Below are positions 24,701-35,589 of a stretch of 64,000 nt of DNA, in pieces. Below the pieces are notes generated by a model, which ran no database searches, was not told the DNA's origin, and saw only the letters and a list, made by a program, of their open reading frames with translations. Position 1 is the stretch's first letter. Each line of letters begins with the position of its first letter. The stretch is from Chlorokybus atmophyticus (lineage: Eukaryota; Streptophyta; Chlorokybophyceae; Chlorokybales; Chlorokybaceae): positions 2,408,206 through 2,472,205 of the forward strand of contig RHPI01002069.1 of the NCBI GenBank assembly GCA_009103225.1, read 5' to 3'. Both the position numbers and the translations under genes were made by a program.

Positions 24701-25388
24701 GACACACACAAGACTGGTATTTACAATGTGTTGATCAAGCACACGAACAATGGCATTGGGCGTATTTGCGTCCTTGTGCATTGGTGCTGGACATATGAGT
24801 GTAATTTGTTCTTTCGCAAACAACCATGTTGATCCATTTTATTCTCAGATAGCGGCTGAGATGGCAAGATTGCAAGCACTTGCGGCCAGCAACTCGCTGC
24901 CGCCTCATGATGTTTCGGGCGGGACGATCACGATTAGCAACATTGGGACCCTTGGCGGCACATATGCCACTCCCATTATCAACAGGCCTGAGGTACATGC
25001 TCCATACAAGCAGACATCCCTGTCCTACATGTACAGTACCTTGTGGAATGTGTAGACAGCACTATATCCAATCTGTCACCTCACCTGCCTGAAAGAGTTC
25101 AACGCTTTGCTCTTAGGTCGCTATCATTGCGTTTGGTAAAATAAGACGCGTGCCGCGATTTGACGAAGACGGGGAGGTTGTGCCTGCTTCAATCATGCAG
25201 GTGAGCATTGCAAGTAAGTGACATTCAATTTTGTCGTAAGCGTCAGATGGAAGAGACATTGGCATTGTCAACAGGTGAGCATGTCTGCGGATCATAGAGT
25301 CGTTGATGGCGCAACAATTGCGCGCCTTGCGAATGAGTGGAAAGGTTATCTGGAAAGTCCTGAGAAGCTGCTACTGTATATGAGATGA
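21780..25388 (+). CDS. DBT: Branched-chain 2-oxoacid dehydrogenase E2 (dihydrolipoyl transacylase), mitochondrial
   Basis: Exons: 21780-21941, 22831-22959, 23097-23213, 23292-23513, 23594-23905, 24001-24073, 24306-24480, 24541-24629, 24849-24992, 25117-25200, 25275-25388. The first 54 residues (starting [14 protein letters not shown]) form an Arg-rich mitochondrial presequence. Then comes the lipoyl domain ([18 protein letters not shown]; lipoylated Lys in SDKAS), a linker, the E3/E1-binding domain ([12 protein letters not shown]... [13 protein letters not shown]), a Pro/Ser/Thr linker, and the acyltransferase core ending in DHRVVDG with the catalytic His. The enzyme passes branched acyl groups from E1 to CoA in Val/Leu/Ile breakdown. 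Intron 1 contains the 249-base N gap. Exon 4 (23594-23905) cannot be read straight through: the frame must change before 23870. A further intron at 23772-23859 (CTAAC then CAG at its 3' end, weak donor) would restore it, otherwise an indel is present. Confidence 0.88.
22497..22767. other. Assembly gap (249 N) followed by a 22-base poly-C
   Basis: N runs from 22497 to 22745 and is flanked by short C runs on both sides (longest 22746-22767). It sits in intron 1 of the DBT gene, so no coding exon needs to be missing. Confidence 0.95.
23051..23116. repeat. 30-base inverted repeat spanning a DBT splice acceptor
   Basis: Arms 23051-23080 and 23087-23116 match at 29 of 30 positions, with a 6-base loop. 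The right arm contains the 3' splice site (exon starts at 23097) and the first 20 coding bases of exon 3. The intron therefore holds an inverted copy of the exon border. Confidence 0.93.
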
Positions 25389-26520
25389 CAGCATTGTTCT
25401 CATTGGCAAGAACAATGTGTCATAGAAGGTTCTCAAATTGGTGCAAATGTTACTACGAATGTCAATGTCACCATTGGCTATGGTCACATTATGCAGGCTA
25501 TTACCATGTGCATGAGTTGATTGGAGCCACACGCTTGCGTGAGCATGGGCTGCACACGTGTTTGCCTGTACATGCGCTGGCGTGTGTGCGTCTGTACATG
25601 TCCTGCTTGCATATGCTGGTGTGTGCATGTGTATAGGGTATGTGAAGTGCTGTGTGAGACACACGTGTGTACGCATGCACATGCGTGTGCGTGTACATAG
25701 GCACTCACGCGTGCATACGGGTATGCAAATGGACAGCGTAGCGAATCCTTACATTTGAAGCATAAGGCACATCACCAGCTAGCCTAGTTGCTGAGCGACA
25801 GCATGCATGAGCAAGCAGCAGACCCCAGCGGCTTGCTCGCAGCGCAAAGTAAGAAAATGGATAAGTTGTGCACGAGCCATGTACGAGTGCGCAGCTATAG
25901 AAGGTGCACAAGCGTTGCAAACCCTGCTTCTACAGCTGCTGGGAAGGGTCAGTTGGACGCGCTGGCCCTCTTACGAAAAGCACCCATCATCAGGTCATCA
26001 GTGCACAAAGGAGTGCCCTCTTGTAAAGCAGTTCAATCTGTTGTTGAAGGCAAACAATTACAAGGCCGTTGGCAATCGCTGAATGTGAAAAGATGCTGAA
26101 GGACTTCTCAGCTCTATACGAAGTTAGAAGTTAAGATTACATATTTGGTTACACCTGTAGAGCACCGCTGTTGCTGGTCGCTATATTCAATGATCTGACC
26201 CAAGACGGTCTACGGTAGATTGCCTTCCTGTGCAAGCGGTGGGAGACACACAGGGAGCTATGCGAGTTTATGGCCCCTGTTAGGTACAAGTTGACAAAAG
26301 GGTCACACATTTGTAACAACAACAACTATCCGTGTCAGTCATGTCTGCGGTGACACGCAAACCAAAACACTCAAACTTGCATCTGCCTGACATATTTTGC
26401 AACACTGCACCGTGGCTGAGCCCTAGGCTGTTTGCAAAGTGATTGTTCCTCCAACTGTGTGCGAAAATGCGCAAACTGCGTACTTCCACATCGGTGTATT
26501 AAACATCTCGCTGACATTGG
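25389..26520. other. Intergenic stretch, no gene supported
   Basis: It lies between the DBT stop and the 3' end of the minus-strand secreted protein. Overlapping open frames at 25788-26099 show no recognisable domain. A CA/CG-rich alternating tract occupies roughly 25550-25730. Confidence 0.45.
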
Positions 26521-27552
26521 TCAACGATAATACGGCTCCGGCGGGTCGAGGTCCAAGTCCGGGCAGTCCAACTCGCATACACCACGCGTGGAGGTGAAGC
26601 CCATGCAGCAGCCGATCTTCGTGTTGTTGGGGTTGTACACCCAGAAGCATTGTTCATCATACAATGGTGGCCCGCACGTGTTGTCGAAAATGGACTTGCT
26701 CCCATCCCGACGACACCGCCCGTCGTGGTTGCAGCTGCAGCACACACACATATACAACATTCATGCTAAATCAACAATCAAGTGTAAACAGATACACCCC
26801 TGAGAGAAAACAAAACACTCATACTCACCTGCCAGGTGCTCCATATTGCGGTGCGTTGATATTGCAAGTCCTGTAACACCTGTTTCTGCTATCCCCTTCT
26901 TCTACTGACTTGCGACATGTGAACCCACTTTGACACGTGCCGCAGTCGCAGTCTCTGCCGCATGTATCCCGCACCGGATAGGCCGAGGAGGAGCACTGAT
27001 GCTGTGTTCTGGTGCACACGTCGCTGCAGGAGTATTCAGGAATGCAGCCACACCGGTTGGGAACATTACCTTGCAAGAAAGGGAGAAGTGTATCAGTCTG
27101 ATGCATCACCATGTTTGTGATTTGCGATTTGTGACCAACACTCACGTCCTGCACAGAAGAGTTGTGTGTACGGTGTTGGTTGTTTGGCCTCACAGTTGCC
27201 ACAATCAACCACTCTCCCGCACGTGTCGAGTCCCGTCCCGCATTCGTAGTCGAGTCCTTCGCACGTGATGTTGTTGTTGTTGTTGTTGTTGTTGCGTGCA
27301 CGGCACCCTGTTGGCAGAGTCTTGCACGGGAGGCCGGTGTAGAGCACGTAGGATACGGGGGAGCCTCTGAAACCAGTGACGATGGAGAAGCCGGCGATGA
27401 ACTTGTTGAGGATGGAGCTGAAGAAAAGGCGGCTGCGGCTACGGAGGTCAGGCTGACCAACACTGTTGTACACGTCCGGGACAACTGCAGCATTGACATG
27501 TTGTGTCAAACGATGCGTGAGTGCGGGACATGCACACGCGCGCGCGCGCGCA

Positions 27553-27638
<86 letters not shown>

Positions 27639-30089
27639 CTCTCATCCCTTCTCCCATCCGAACAAAACTCACCATTAATGAGGGTGCCGACATCAAAGAC
27701 CTTGCATGTGCTAGAAGTAAACCACTTGGAAGGGTCCTTCCAAGGGAGCTTACACTCTGTTATCTCCAACTTAGCAGGAGACGGATCCGCAGGCCACAAA
27801 TACAGGCCATTGTCATAAACCTTGAGCTGGGTAGGATGATACCCTGATGGAGTCAAGTTACACTATTATGATTAGCCTTCAAGCGCACAACAACAAATTA
27901 GCTGCATGAATGTGTGACGTATGCATGTGTGAACATACCGTTGAAGCGGTCGGCATCGAGTGTAGTGTTGTTGCGGGGTGCCTTATAGAGTGTGCACTCA
28001 AGTTGTTGTCCACCGCATGATGCGATGAATGCTTGGCGTGATTGAGCATAATCAGGAGGGTATCCAGGGCCGTCTACAGCGAATATCATGAAGAACCTGC
28101 CCTTGTATACTGCAGAGGAGTACAGTTGTTCACCCTCCACGAAAAAACTCCAACCAAAATAGTCTGGCGGGCCCGGGACTGCAAGCAGAAACCCAACCCA
28201 ATCAGAATGGTCACAACTTTGCCATGTGCAGTGTTTCACAATGAGAACACACACAACACATACCCACCTGGCAAGGTGACTCTTTGGCATGAGGGTGCGG
28301 TGAGAGACAATGACTCAAATGGACATCTGACTATAGTTGGAATATCAAGTCCATTATTCTTTGTTGTTTCAACGGCGGCGTAGAGTTTATTCCCATACGC
28401 TGCGAGCATAAAGTTGTAGCCGGATGCATCCCTCGGCAGCATCGGCAAGTCTCTGCAGTCTGATAAGATGTCGAGGGAGGATGTGTATGTTGAGTTGGGT
28501 GATAGAGCGCATGTCACCCTGCGTATTGTCGGGCCTTGTGTCCTGGGTACGTTGCGCATCGTAGCGAAGACACGGCCTTTGGCGAGAAGATCCAGTGATA
28601 CTGAAACTCTCTGGGCTGCATGCACACAGTATGTGATCGGTATGTATGCAGGATTGACGTGTTGGGTTGCATGAGCAACAAACTTGTTGGGCGTACATCC
28701 AGATGATGAGGCCAGAGAACTGCACAGGAGAACTGCACACCCAACAATTTGCATGCACAGTCAAGCACATGTATCCCTCACTCACTCGCACGCACGCATG
28801 CACACACACACACCTGTGCCAGGGTACAACTTCCTCGCCAAGTCGACAAACTCGCATCTCGTGAGGTTGTTCAAGTCGCACCGCATGACGTCGGCTCCGT
28901 TGCCTCGAGTTCTGCGAATGACGGTCGCCTGGAAGAGGATGAACTGTCTTCTGGGGTCAATGAGGGCGGTGGTGCTGGCGATGGCGAGGTCGATGCCAAC
29001 AACTGGGGAGCAAACAGATGGAAATTAGAAAGCTTATTATCAGTACGAGTGTTGGGACTTTAGTGTTTTGTGCACATACCAACACTGCTGTACAGCGTGG
29101 AGCCCAAGCCTGAGTAGTGTGGGTGCCGCGTGCGTGCGAGTGCATGCCTGCGTGCCTGTTTGTCGTGCTCATGCATGCATGCACACTGATGGTGTTTGCT
29201 GCCCCTTGCTTGTTTACACCCAAACATCATCAACACACTCACCGTCTCTGCCATTGTCGGTGTAGCTTGCGTTGTACGCCATGCACTTGTTGGGGTCGTC
29301 TACATCGCATTGGGTGATGTGAAGCCTGCCTGAGCCTGTGCCGCCTTGGCCTATGCGGGACGTGAAGAAGAGCAGCTTGTCGCCGGCGAGAATCAAGTCT
29401 CTGCCGTGGAGTTTTAGATCTGTTTGTGGTCACAGATAAAAGAGAGAGAGAGAGAGAGAGAAAGAGAAAGTGTGTGTGAGAGAGAGAGTGTAAGAGAGTT
29501 GAGGTTGTATGAGTGTCAAGCCAGTTTTTCCAACTTACCAGGCCCAAGTGTTACTGCTAACACTGCTGGCGGACCTGTCTTCTTGCCATCGCAATCTGAC
29601 ACACGTCAAGGATCAACATCAGTTTTATACAACACAGCCAGCATCAGGCGCCGCACCCAAGGTGATCGTAAATACCATGCATGGCAGCGGATAGATATTT
29701 ATGTGCATAACAGCTTCGCATAATGCAGTGCTTGTATCAGCTCGACACGCAGGCCAGGAGATTGCACATTCAGCAACGATGCCTGCCAGTATGCATGCGA
29801 GCAGGCGCAAAGCATATCACGTGAAAGCTTGCAACTGCACGAGCATGACAGCACGAGGTTGGCTTATACACACTTACGTACGTGCATGGACACTCATGAG
29901 CAAAAACATACACCATACACACGAAGCCACCAATAACCCATCTTGTGTTCTCTTTATGTTTGCGCCATACACACATACACACACAGCGGCAGGCTACTCA
30001 CCATAGAGCGAGACTGGATCTGCGTCGACAGCGGCGCAGATCAGTAGCAGCACTGCAGCAGCAGAGCATACGAGCTTGACGCCTTTCAT
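26521..30089 (-). CDS. Secreted, Cys-rich glycoprotein of unknown function
   Basis: Eleven exons (30089-30002, 29595-29539, 29419-29243, 29109-29080, 29002-28814, 28732-28268, 28178-27939, 27843-27673, 27484-27146, 27069-26829, 26734-26521) join in phase and give 736 aa. The N-terminus is a clear signal peptide (MKGVKLVCSAAAVLLLICAA, then VDADP). The first ~500 residues look like a beta-rich domain with recurring patterns (LAGDKLLFFTSR; AAYGNKLYAAVET), possibly a propeller; this is inference. The C-terminal third is Cys-dense with short modules of the form CG..CDCG.C. A run of seven Asn flows into an NIT sequon, and other N-glycosylation sites are present. There is no TM segment or ER-retention signal, so secretion is expected. 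Nine of ten introns are phase 1, a pattern common in extracellular modular proteins. I do not recognise the family. Confidence 0.7.
27556..27635. repeat. (GA)40 microsatellite in an intron
   Basis: A run of about 80 bases of GA, preceded by a CG/CA tract, lies in the intron between exons 8 and 9 of the secreted-protein gene. A shorter impure GA tract is at about 29440-29490 in another intron of the same gene. Confidence 0.95.
28448..28859. repeat. 412-base block repeated exactly at 39273-39684 (genuine location)
   Basis: The block contains parts of exons 5 and 6 and the intron of the secreted-protein gene, in correct context here. The second copy at 39273 lacks the rest of the gene and ends at an n. 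Confidence 0.9.
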
Positions 30090-30870
30090 GACGCCAAGAG
30101 AATGCCTGCGTCGCAACAAAGCTGTGTATGAGAAAGGAGGCGAGCAGGCAGCCAAGCAGAGGAAAGCCTCCGTGGAAGTGTGGTGATGACCCCGGTACTC
30201 CACCCCACCCCACCCCACCCCACCTCACCCACTCTCTGCTCGCAAGCACGCACGCGCACACAAAGCGAATACCACCTTCTCTGCCTTCGCATGCATGCCA
30301 CGAAGAGAGAGAGGTTGTGGCGGCACACAAGCACTTACCCTGACAGCATGCGCCGCCGCTGCCTGCCTGGTGAGAGAGCACACAACAGCATGACAGTGAA
30401 TGCTTCTAGAGCAGGCACTGGCAAGCTCAAGTCTACTTCTTCTGCAGTGGACTCGAGTTTGTCCTTTCTTGTGTACTTGGTGGCGCGTGCAGCTGCCGCG
30501 TCCTACTCAACCCCTGTCAGGGTTCTTGGCGGCCGACGCGTTAGCAAATTGGTAGCATGACCGCCGTACGCTATTAGAGCCGTATGGATAGTTGGGCGCT
30601 ATCAACGATCTTGTGCTCAGTCACTGATGTTACAAATTGTAGGTAGCCTGTACTGAGCAGGCCTAGGGTAGTACGGTGTGCAGCGTGATTGATAATTGCA
30701 CGGCGACCATTGCAGCGAGTGTGCGAGGCACTCTCCTTGTGCAGGTGCACAAGGGATATCATGTTGAAAAATGATAGGCTATTAGGCTCTTGCCGCTTGT
30801 ACAATATATGTGATGGGGGCCTGTAATGGACTAATTAACCATAATGTAGAATGGTTACATCCCCCCCCCC
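30090..30870. other. Upstream region of the secreted-protein gene
   Basis: A GC-rich 5' flank contains four ACCCC-type repeats near 30203-30225. No further gene was seen. The stretch ends in ten C at 30861-30870, directly before the duplicated SDR block. Confidence 0.4.
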
Positions 30871-31837
30871 TTGTAATCTTGCCCACACTTTCCGCTGTTG
30901 AAGATCAAACAGTACCTTATACGACTGCATGCACTTCTCGCTGCCTGCATTGACGCCCACGTGGGCACTTCACATGTTGACTTCAGGTTGGGGAACTGAA
31001 CATGCACCACATGTTCCTGGGTTGTGCAACATGACCAAGCCGGCTGTCGTCTCTCTCAAGCATGCTGATAGAATTGCGGTAGAATGGGATACAAGAGAGT
31101 GTGTATCAAAGATTGTCACGAACTCACTGCAAGGTCCGGGCAATGAGCTGGTTTGCCTGTTATGAGTCCCGGATGTGTCCCTAGCCCAAGTGAAGCGTCA
31201 ATGACGGCTCCGCGCAGGACCCGGCCAGTTGGAGAACACAAGGTCAGCACCAACTGCGCTATCTCTTGAGCAGCAATCATGCGTCCACCTGGCAACGATG
31301 CTGAAAACGCATTTACCTCCTCTTCAGTCATGCTGTTCAGCGTGGAGTCCTGACGGACAATTGGTTGGTACACAGCGCAATACCAGGGCAACATGTAAAC
31401 ACTTTGCCACAATAGCTGTGCCAACTGACCTGGAACATTGGCGTTTCAACAGCACCTGGACAAACAGTGAATACATCAACGTTCTCCTGCGACAAACTTG
31501 CCTGCACATGCTTGCCAGGATTAGGATGTGTTGACGCGACAAATGCGTCAATAGCAGTTTGACCAACTTGTGTACCTGCAAATGCCTGCCCAAGTACGCG
31601 ATTGCAGCTTTGCTCATACCATCAGCGATCCGAAAGCCTGGGAAATGCGTGATGCCACCGCCGACGGAGCTGATGAACACAATCTGCTCGCAAGATTGAC
31701 AGCTTGTTTATGGTGTCGAGAGAACAAACCGGTGGCTCACCACAACACCTTACAAAACATGACTGCGGTTTCCGACACCATCGCACGCATGCTTGGTAGC
31801 AGTTTCTTCTGCAACAGCAATGGCCCCAGCGCGTTCG
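30871..31837 (-). pseudogene. Truncated duplicate of the SDR gene, probably an assembly artefact
   Basis: Bases 30871-31837 match 19819-20785 with no difference noticed over 967 bases, introns included. The copy holds exons 6-8 and part of exon 5 only. It begins right after a poly-C run and ends at a single n (31838). Absence of any divergence plus both odd boundaries point to a misplaced contig, not a biological duplication. Confidence 0.85.
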
Positions 31838-31838
31838 N

Positions 31839-32803
31839 TTACGTAAATGAAGTATACTTATGATATGACTTTTAAGTTTTATAGGTTCCATTATTGGTTT
31901 TAACAAACATGTTGTATTAAGGTGCAGCATTGATTAATTGCCCTCATAATCAATTATTCTGCAACAAAAGGGTATAAACAATTCAACCATCATTTCATTA
32001 CATCAGTGGAGTATACTTGTGACACCACGGAGTTATACTTACTTGTTTCATGATGTATTGTCATCTTTGAATAGGTCGATATAAGGTGACTTGATTTCAT
32101 TTATTACTGCTTATGAGATTTGGTTTATCAAATCATTTAATAATACTTTAATGATCTACTTAACATCAACAATACCAAATCAATCATGGCTCATGTATAC
32201 ATCAAGTGCGGATGAGTTCACCTTCACTTATTTACATACAAGTTTATTAACGTCAATCACTAGTCAATCGGTTCACGTAGCAGCTGAAGCCGATGCACGA
32301 TATCAAGGCTCAGTCGCATGAAGTGCTGTGGTAAGCTGTTGCCGGCTGTGAGTCTACCATATTGCTCAAGATCAAGCATGAGAAATGATGTGACTCTTCG
32401 GGTTGGGAGTGATTGAGATGGACTTACACAACGGCCGCTGTGCAGGTGAACGCATATGCATATGCATGCTTACATGGCTAGCGGGGTGGTAGGGATAGTG
32501 CAGCTTGTGAGGTAGTGAATGAACCCGGTGGTCAACCTGACAATGGTGTTGTTGGTATGCGCTATGGCACTCTGCATGCTGCTGGCTGTGCATGCCACCA
32601 TGCATGTGCATTGCCGTTTCGCATTGTATGTACACACCACGCCGGATGCACATCTTGCGCAATCAACCAATCATCCACGTAGCCGCACCATTACGGGGTG
32701 ACACGTGTGCAGCAGCCGTCTCAAATAACCATAATTCAAGGACACCGACCAAAATTGACACTTTTACCCATGAGATCACATGCAACGTTGAACTCCCCCC
32801 AAA
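31839..32803. other. AT-rich stretch without genes, plus a dispersed repeat
   Basis: Directly after the n, composition drops to AT-rich DNA (31839-32320) with no supported gene. The second copy of the diverged repeat follows at 32431-32640, then the 3' flank of the tryptophan synthase gene. Confidence 0.45.
32431..32640 (+). repeat. Diverged dispersed repeat, copy 2 of 2
   Basis: It aligns with 15104-15312 on the same strand at roughly 90% identity by eye. Confidence 0.75.
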
Positions 32804-34961
32804 CTACCGCTGGTCGAGTGCGGTTCGAAGCTCGCTCAACAAACCAACCATCCTTTCCACGCCCTTGTCGGGTGAGGACGCCTCACCGAGCAACCGCACC
32901 AGCGCGCTGCCCACAATAACGCCATCCGCGCCCCACTTCTGAACCTGCAAACACAAGCATGATGCCTCATGACATGCGTGTGAGATGGGACCATATGGGA
33001 CAATAAATCCCCACCTACACCATCCATCCAACAGGCTTAGGCAAGGACATGTACCTGCACTGCGTGCTCTGGCTTTGATATGCCAAACCCAACTGCCACC
33101 GGCTTGTCAGTGACCTGCGAGACAACCAATACATGTGCATGAGTCAGGCACCAAGGTAAAGCTGTCTTCACCCAGCAGGGCATGAGTGTAAGTGTCATGT
33201 GGCAACAGCATGCAAGTATGGATGTGTGATTGTGCCATCAATAGGCACACACCTTGCGCAATGTGGAGAGAAGCGTCTCCACCCTACTCTCTACTCCTTG
33301 CCTCACCCCCGTGACGCCCGCAACACTGACCAGATACAGGAAACCCTGCACGCACAACAATACTATTACATCACCACTTACACACAGACACACATGCATG
33401 CACACAAAAGGCAAACGTGCACTCGCGTGTTGCACGGTCGCACGCACACATATGTTCACACACACACGCGCGCGTGTGTGCGTGTGCACGCACACGCACA
33501 CGCCCACACCAAACACACACTACACCTGCGTGGCTTCAGCAATCGCATGCATGCGTGTCTCCGGCGTTGTCGGCGTGCACAACAACACAAGCTCGATCCC
33601 ATTCTCTTTGCACACTCTCCTCATCTCTCCCGTCTCTTCCAGCGGCACATCCGGCACCACCAGCCCCGCCGCGCCGCGCTGCTTGATGTCGCCGATGAAA
33701 CGGTCCAGACCCCACTTCATGATGGGGTTGTAGTAGGTGAAGAGGATGAGGGGGGCGGAGAGGGTGGGAGCGACCTGCCGAGAGGGGAAAGAAGAAGAGT
33801 GAACAACGGAGGGAATGAGGCAAAGAGCTGGTGGGTGGAGGTGGGTGGGTGGGTGGGTGAGTGTGTGTGCGCGCGTGCGTGCTTACAGGCATTTCTATGT
33901 TTGTGTGTGAGCAACAATGCAGAAAATTTCCTTGTTGCGCGCATGCACGCACACGCATGTGTGGTTGTGTCTGTGTGTGCGTGCGTGTGCATGCGCACGC
34001 ACACATATGCGTGTGCATGTGCGCGAATGTACCGTACCTGTGCGAGCATGTCCATGACATTTTTCAAAGACGTGCCTTGCGCGAGGGCTCTCGTAGCAGC
34101 AGCCTGCAAACGAGAGCAAGCATCATCTCACACACTTCACTATAACCAACACGCACAAGGTTCGGAGCATGATCATCATATGACCTGAATGACGGGTCCG
34201 TCTGCGAGGGGATCAGAGTAAGGCACCCCGAGCTCGATCATGTCGGCGCCCGCGGCATCGAGTGCACGCAGCGCACGCGCTGTCGTGTCAAGATCGGGGT
34301 CGCCCGCTACTATGAATGGGATCAGTGCTGTCTGCAGCAACGCGTGTTGTTGATCCCATACCCGTGATCTTAATAAAACAAGAAACAAGTCCATCCAGAT
34401 TGACACGCTGCATATTGTGTGACAAAGACAAGAGGGTGCAATGTGTGCATGCGTGGCGTGCAGTGACGTGTGTGTGTTGGATGCTTGCAAAAACTAGTAA
34501 TAACTCTGCAAGTAACAACAGTAACAAATCGTTTGGAAAAAGCAACAGGTAGAATGCATGACACCACCGATTACCTCGCATTGTTCACACTGGTTGCTAC
34601 TGAATGCGCTGCAAGGGTTTGTTTTCTTTCTCTCACGAACCTTCTTTTCGGACTTCAATGCAGCAAACACCCCAGAAAGCGACTTCTCCCGCACCCCTGC
34701 ATCGGAAGCGGCGGTGGACTCCATCCCGGACGCCGCCGACGAAGACGAGGACACCGCCGCCGCCGCCGCTGCCGCGGACGCCTCCACCCTGCGCTGCTGA
34801 CCCCTCCAGGCGGCGGGTCTGGAGACCACTGCTACCTTCCCGCTGCTGCTGCGTCGGCGCTGGCTTGATATCGACACGGGCCTGCTGATGGAGCCGGACA
34901 GCGCCGCCGCAGAACCCGTCGACGTCCCGGCGAGCGCCACCGCCGCCGCCGCCGCCGCCAT
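32804..34961 (-). CDS. trpA: Tryptophan synthase alpha chain, plastid-targeted
   Basis: Seven exons (34961-34641, 34331-34185, 34103-34038, 33774-33526, 33345-33253, 33114-33055, 32944-32804) close in phase and give 358 aa. The mature enzyme starts near residue 95 ([10 protein letters not shown], then [15 protein letters not shown]). Catalytic Glu is in [11 protein letters not shown] and catalytic Asp in [51 protein letters not shown] and [10 protein letters not shown] complete the TIM-barrel signature. It cleaves indole-3-glycerol phosphate to indole and glyceraldehyde-3-phosphate. The leader of about 90 residues is rich in Ala and Ser, has Arg but few acidic residues early on, and looks like a chloroplast transit peptide. 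The gene is head to head with IFT20. The donor after exon 2 (GTCATA) is weak but keeps the frame. No beta-chain (trpB) is fused. Confidence 0.95.
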
Positions 34962-35154
34962 GCTTGCCCTCAGCCTTACAGTGAACTGGCTATGGGCATG
35001 TATATTACTGGTACGAAGTTTGATAGCCAGCGAAAAGGGTGTGGTGCCAGTTTGGTGGCTGTTTTGGATCCTTCGTGCGTGCCGAAACTACTGGTACTGG
35101 CAGAAGGCGCAGCCAGTTTGCTCACGTGCGGCCAACTGTTTGGCGGCGGCGGTG
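34962..35154. promoter_or_regulatory. Shared head-to-head promoter interval (trpA / IFT20)
   Basis: The two start codons are 193 bases apart and divergent. A (GGC)n-type run lies just before the IFT20 start. No clear core element was seen. Confidence 0.5.
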
Positions 35155-35589
35155 ATGGCGGCGGCGGCGGCGGCGGCCGCTGCGGCTGCGGGCGTCACTG
35201 TGGACGAGGCTGGTCGTGTGCGTGTGCTCGACCCAGACAAGTACGCCCGTAGCACTGCGCTGGCGGAGGAGCTGGCCGCCTTCGCCGGCCGTGCTGGGTC
35301 GCTGGCCGGGGCGGCGGCAGGCCTGGCGGCGGCGACGGGGGCGGCCGGCGCCGCAGCGGAGGCAGCCAGGGCCCGCGCCATAGCCCTTGGCGGACGCCTG
35401 GTGGCCGAGGGTGCAGTACGAGCCCGGGCGGCCGCGGCTAGGGAGGCGCAGGTGGCGGAGAGGGAAGGGGTGGCCAGGAGGCTGGCGGCGGAGGCGGAGG
35501 CGTTGGCGGCGGTGGCCAGAGAGCAGGAGTTGCTCATAGCAAAGCTGTCATCATCAGACGCCTCACCCGCTGTACCCATGCACGCTTGA
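35155..35589 (+). CDS. IFT20: IFT20-like intraflagellar transport protein
   Basis: A single exon encodes 144 aa, the usual IFT20 size (about 130-150). The family landmark near the N-terminus is intact in form: GVTVDEAGRVRVLDPDKY matches the FDE...(I/V)RVLDPD pattern of IFT20. The rest is one long predicted coiled coil with an EQELLIAKL ending like the family's EQEfIdkf/l tail. IFT20 is a small IFT-B subunit that binds IFT54 and, in animals, moves from Golgi to cilium. Here many positions that are Glu, Lys or Gln in other IFT20 proteins are Ala, Arg or Gly, giving an alanine-rich protein. The ATG at 35155 was chosen over upstream in-frame codons because they run back into the trpA promoter; it leaves a poly-Ala leader. 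Identification is by motif and length only. Confidence 0.75.
   Translation: MAAAAAAAAAAAGVTVDEAGRVRVLDPDKYARSTALAEELAAFAGRAGSLAGAAAGLAAATGAAGAAAEAARARAIALGGRLVAEGAVRARAAAAREAQVAEREGVARRLAAEAEALAAVAREQELLIAKLSSSDASPAVPMHA

Noticed and set aside
25484-25758. CRISPR-like or satellite array in the CA/CG-rich stretch
   Set aside because: Simple dinucleotide alternation without a fixed repeat-spacer unit, in a eukaryotic genome.
27162-27818. 218-codon frame rich in alternating Arg-Glu, and similar frames over CT/GA tracts
   Set aside because: The Arg-Glu run is only a translation of the GA microsatellite and the frame is antisense to real exons.
34888-35154. Long plus-strand open frame running upstream of the IFT20 start (233 codons in total)
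   Set aside because: The upstream half overlaps the coding first exon of the tryptophan synthase gene on the other strand and has no IFT20 similarity. The ATG at 35155 gives the right length.
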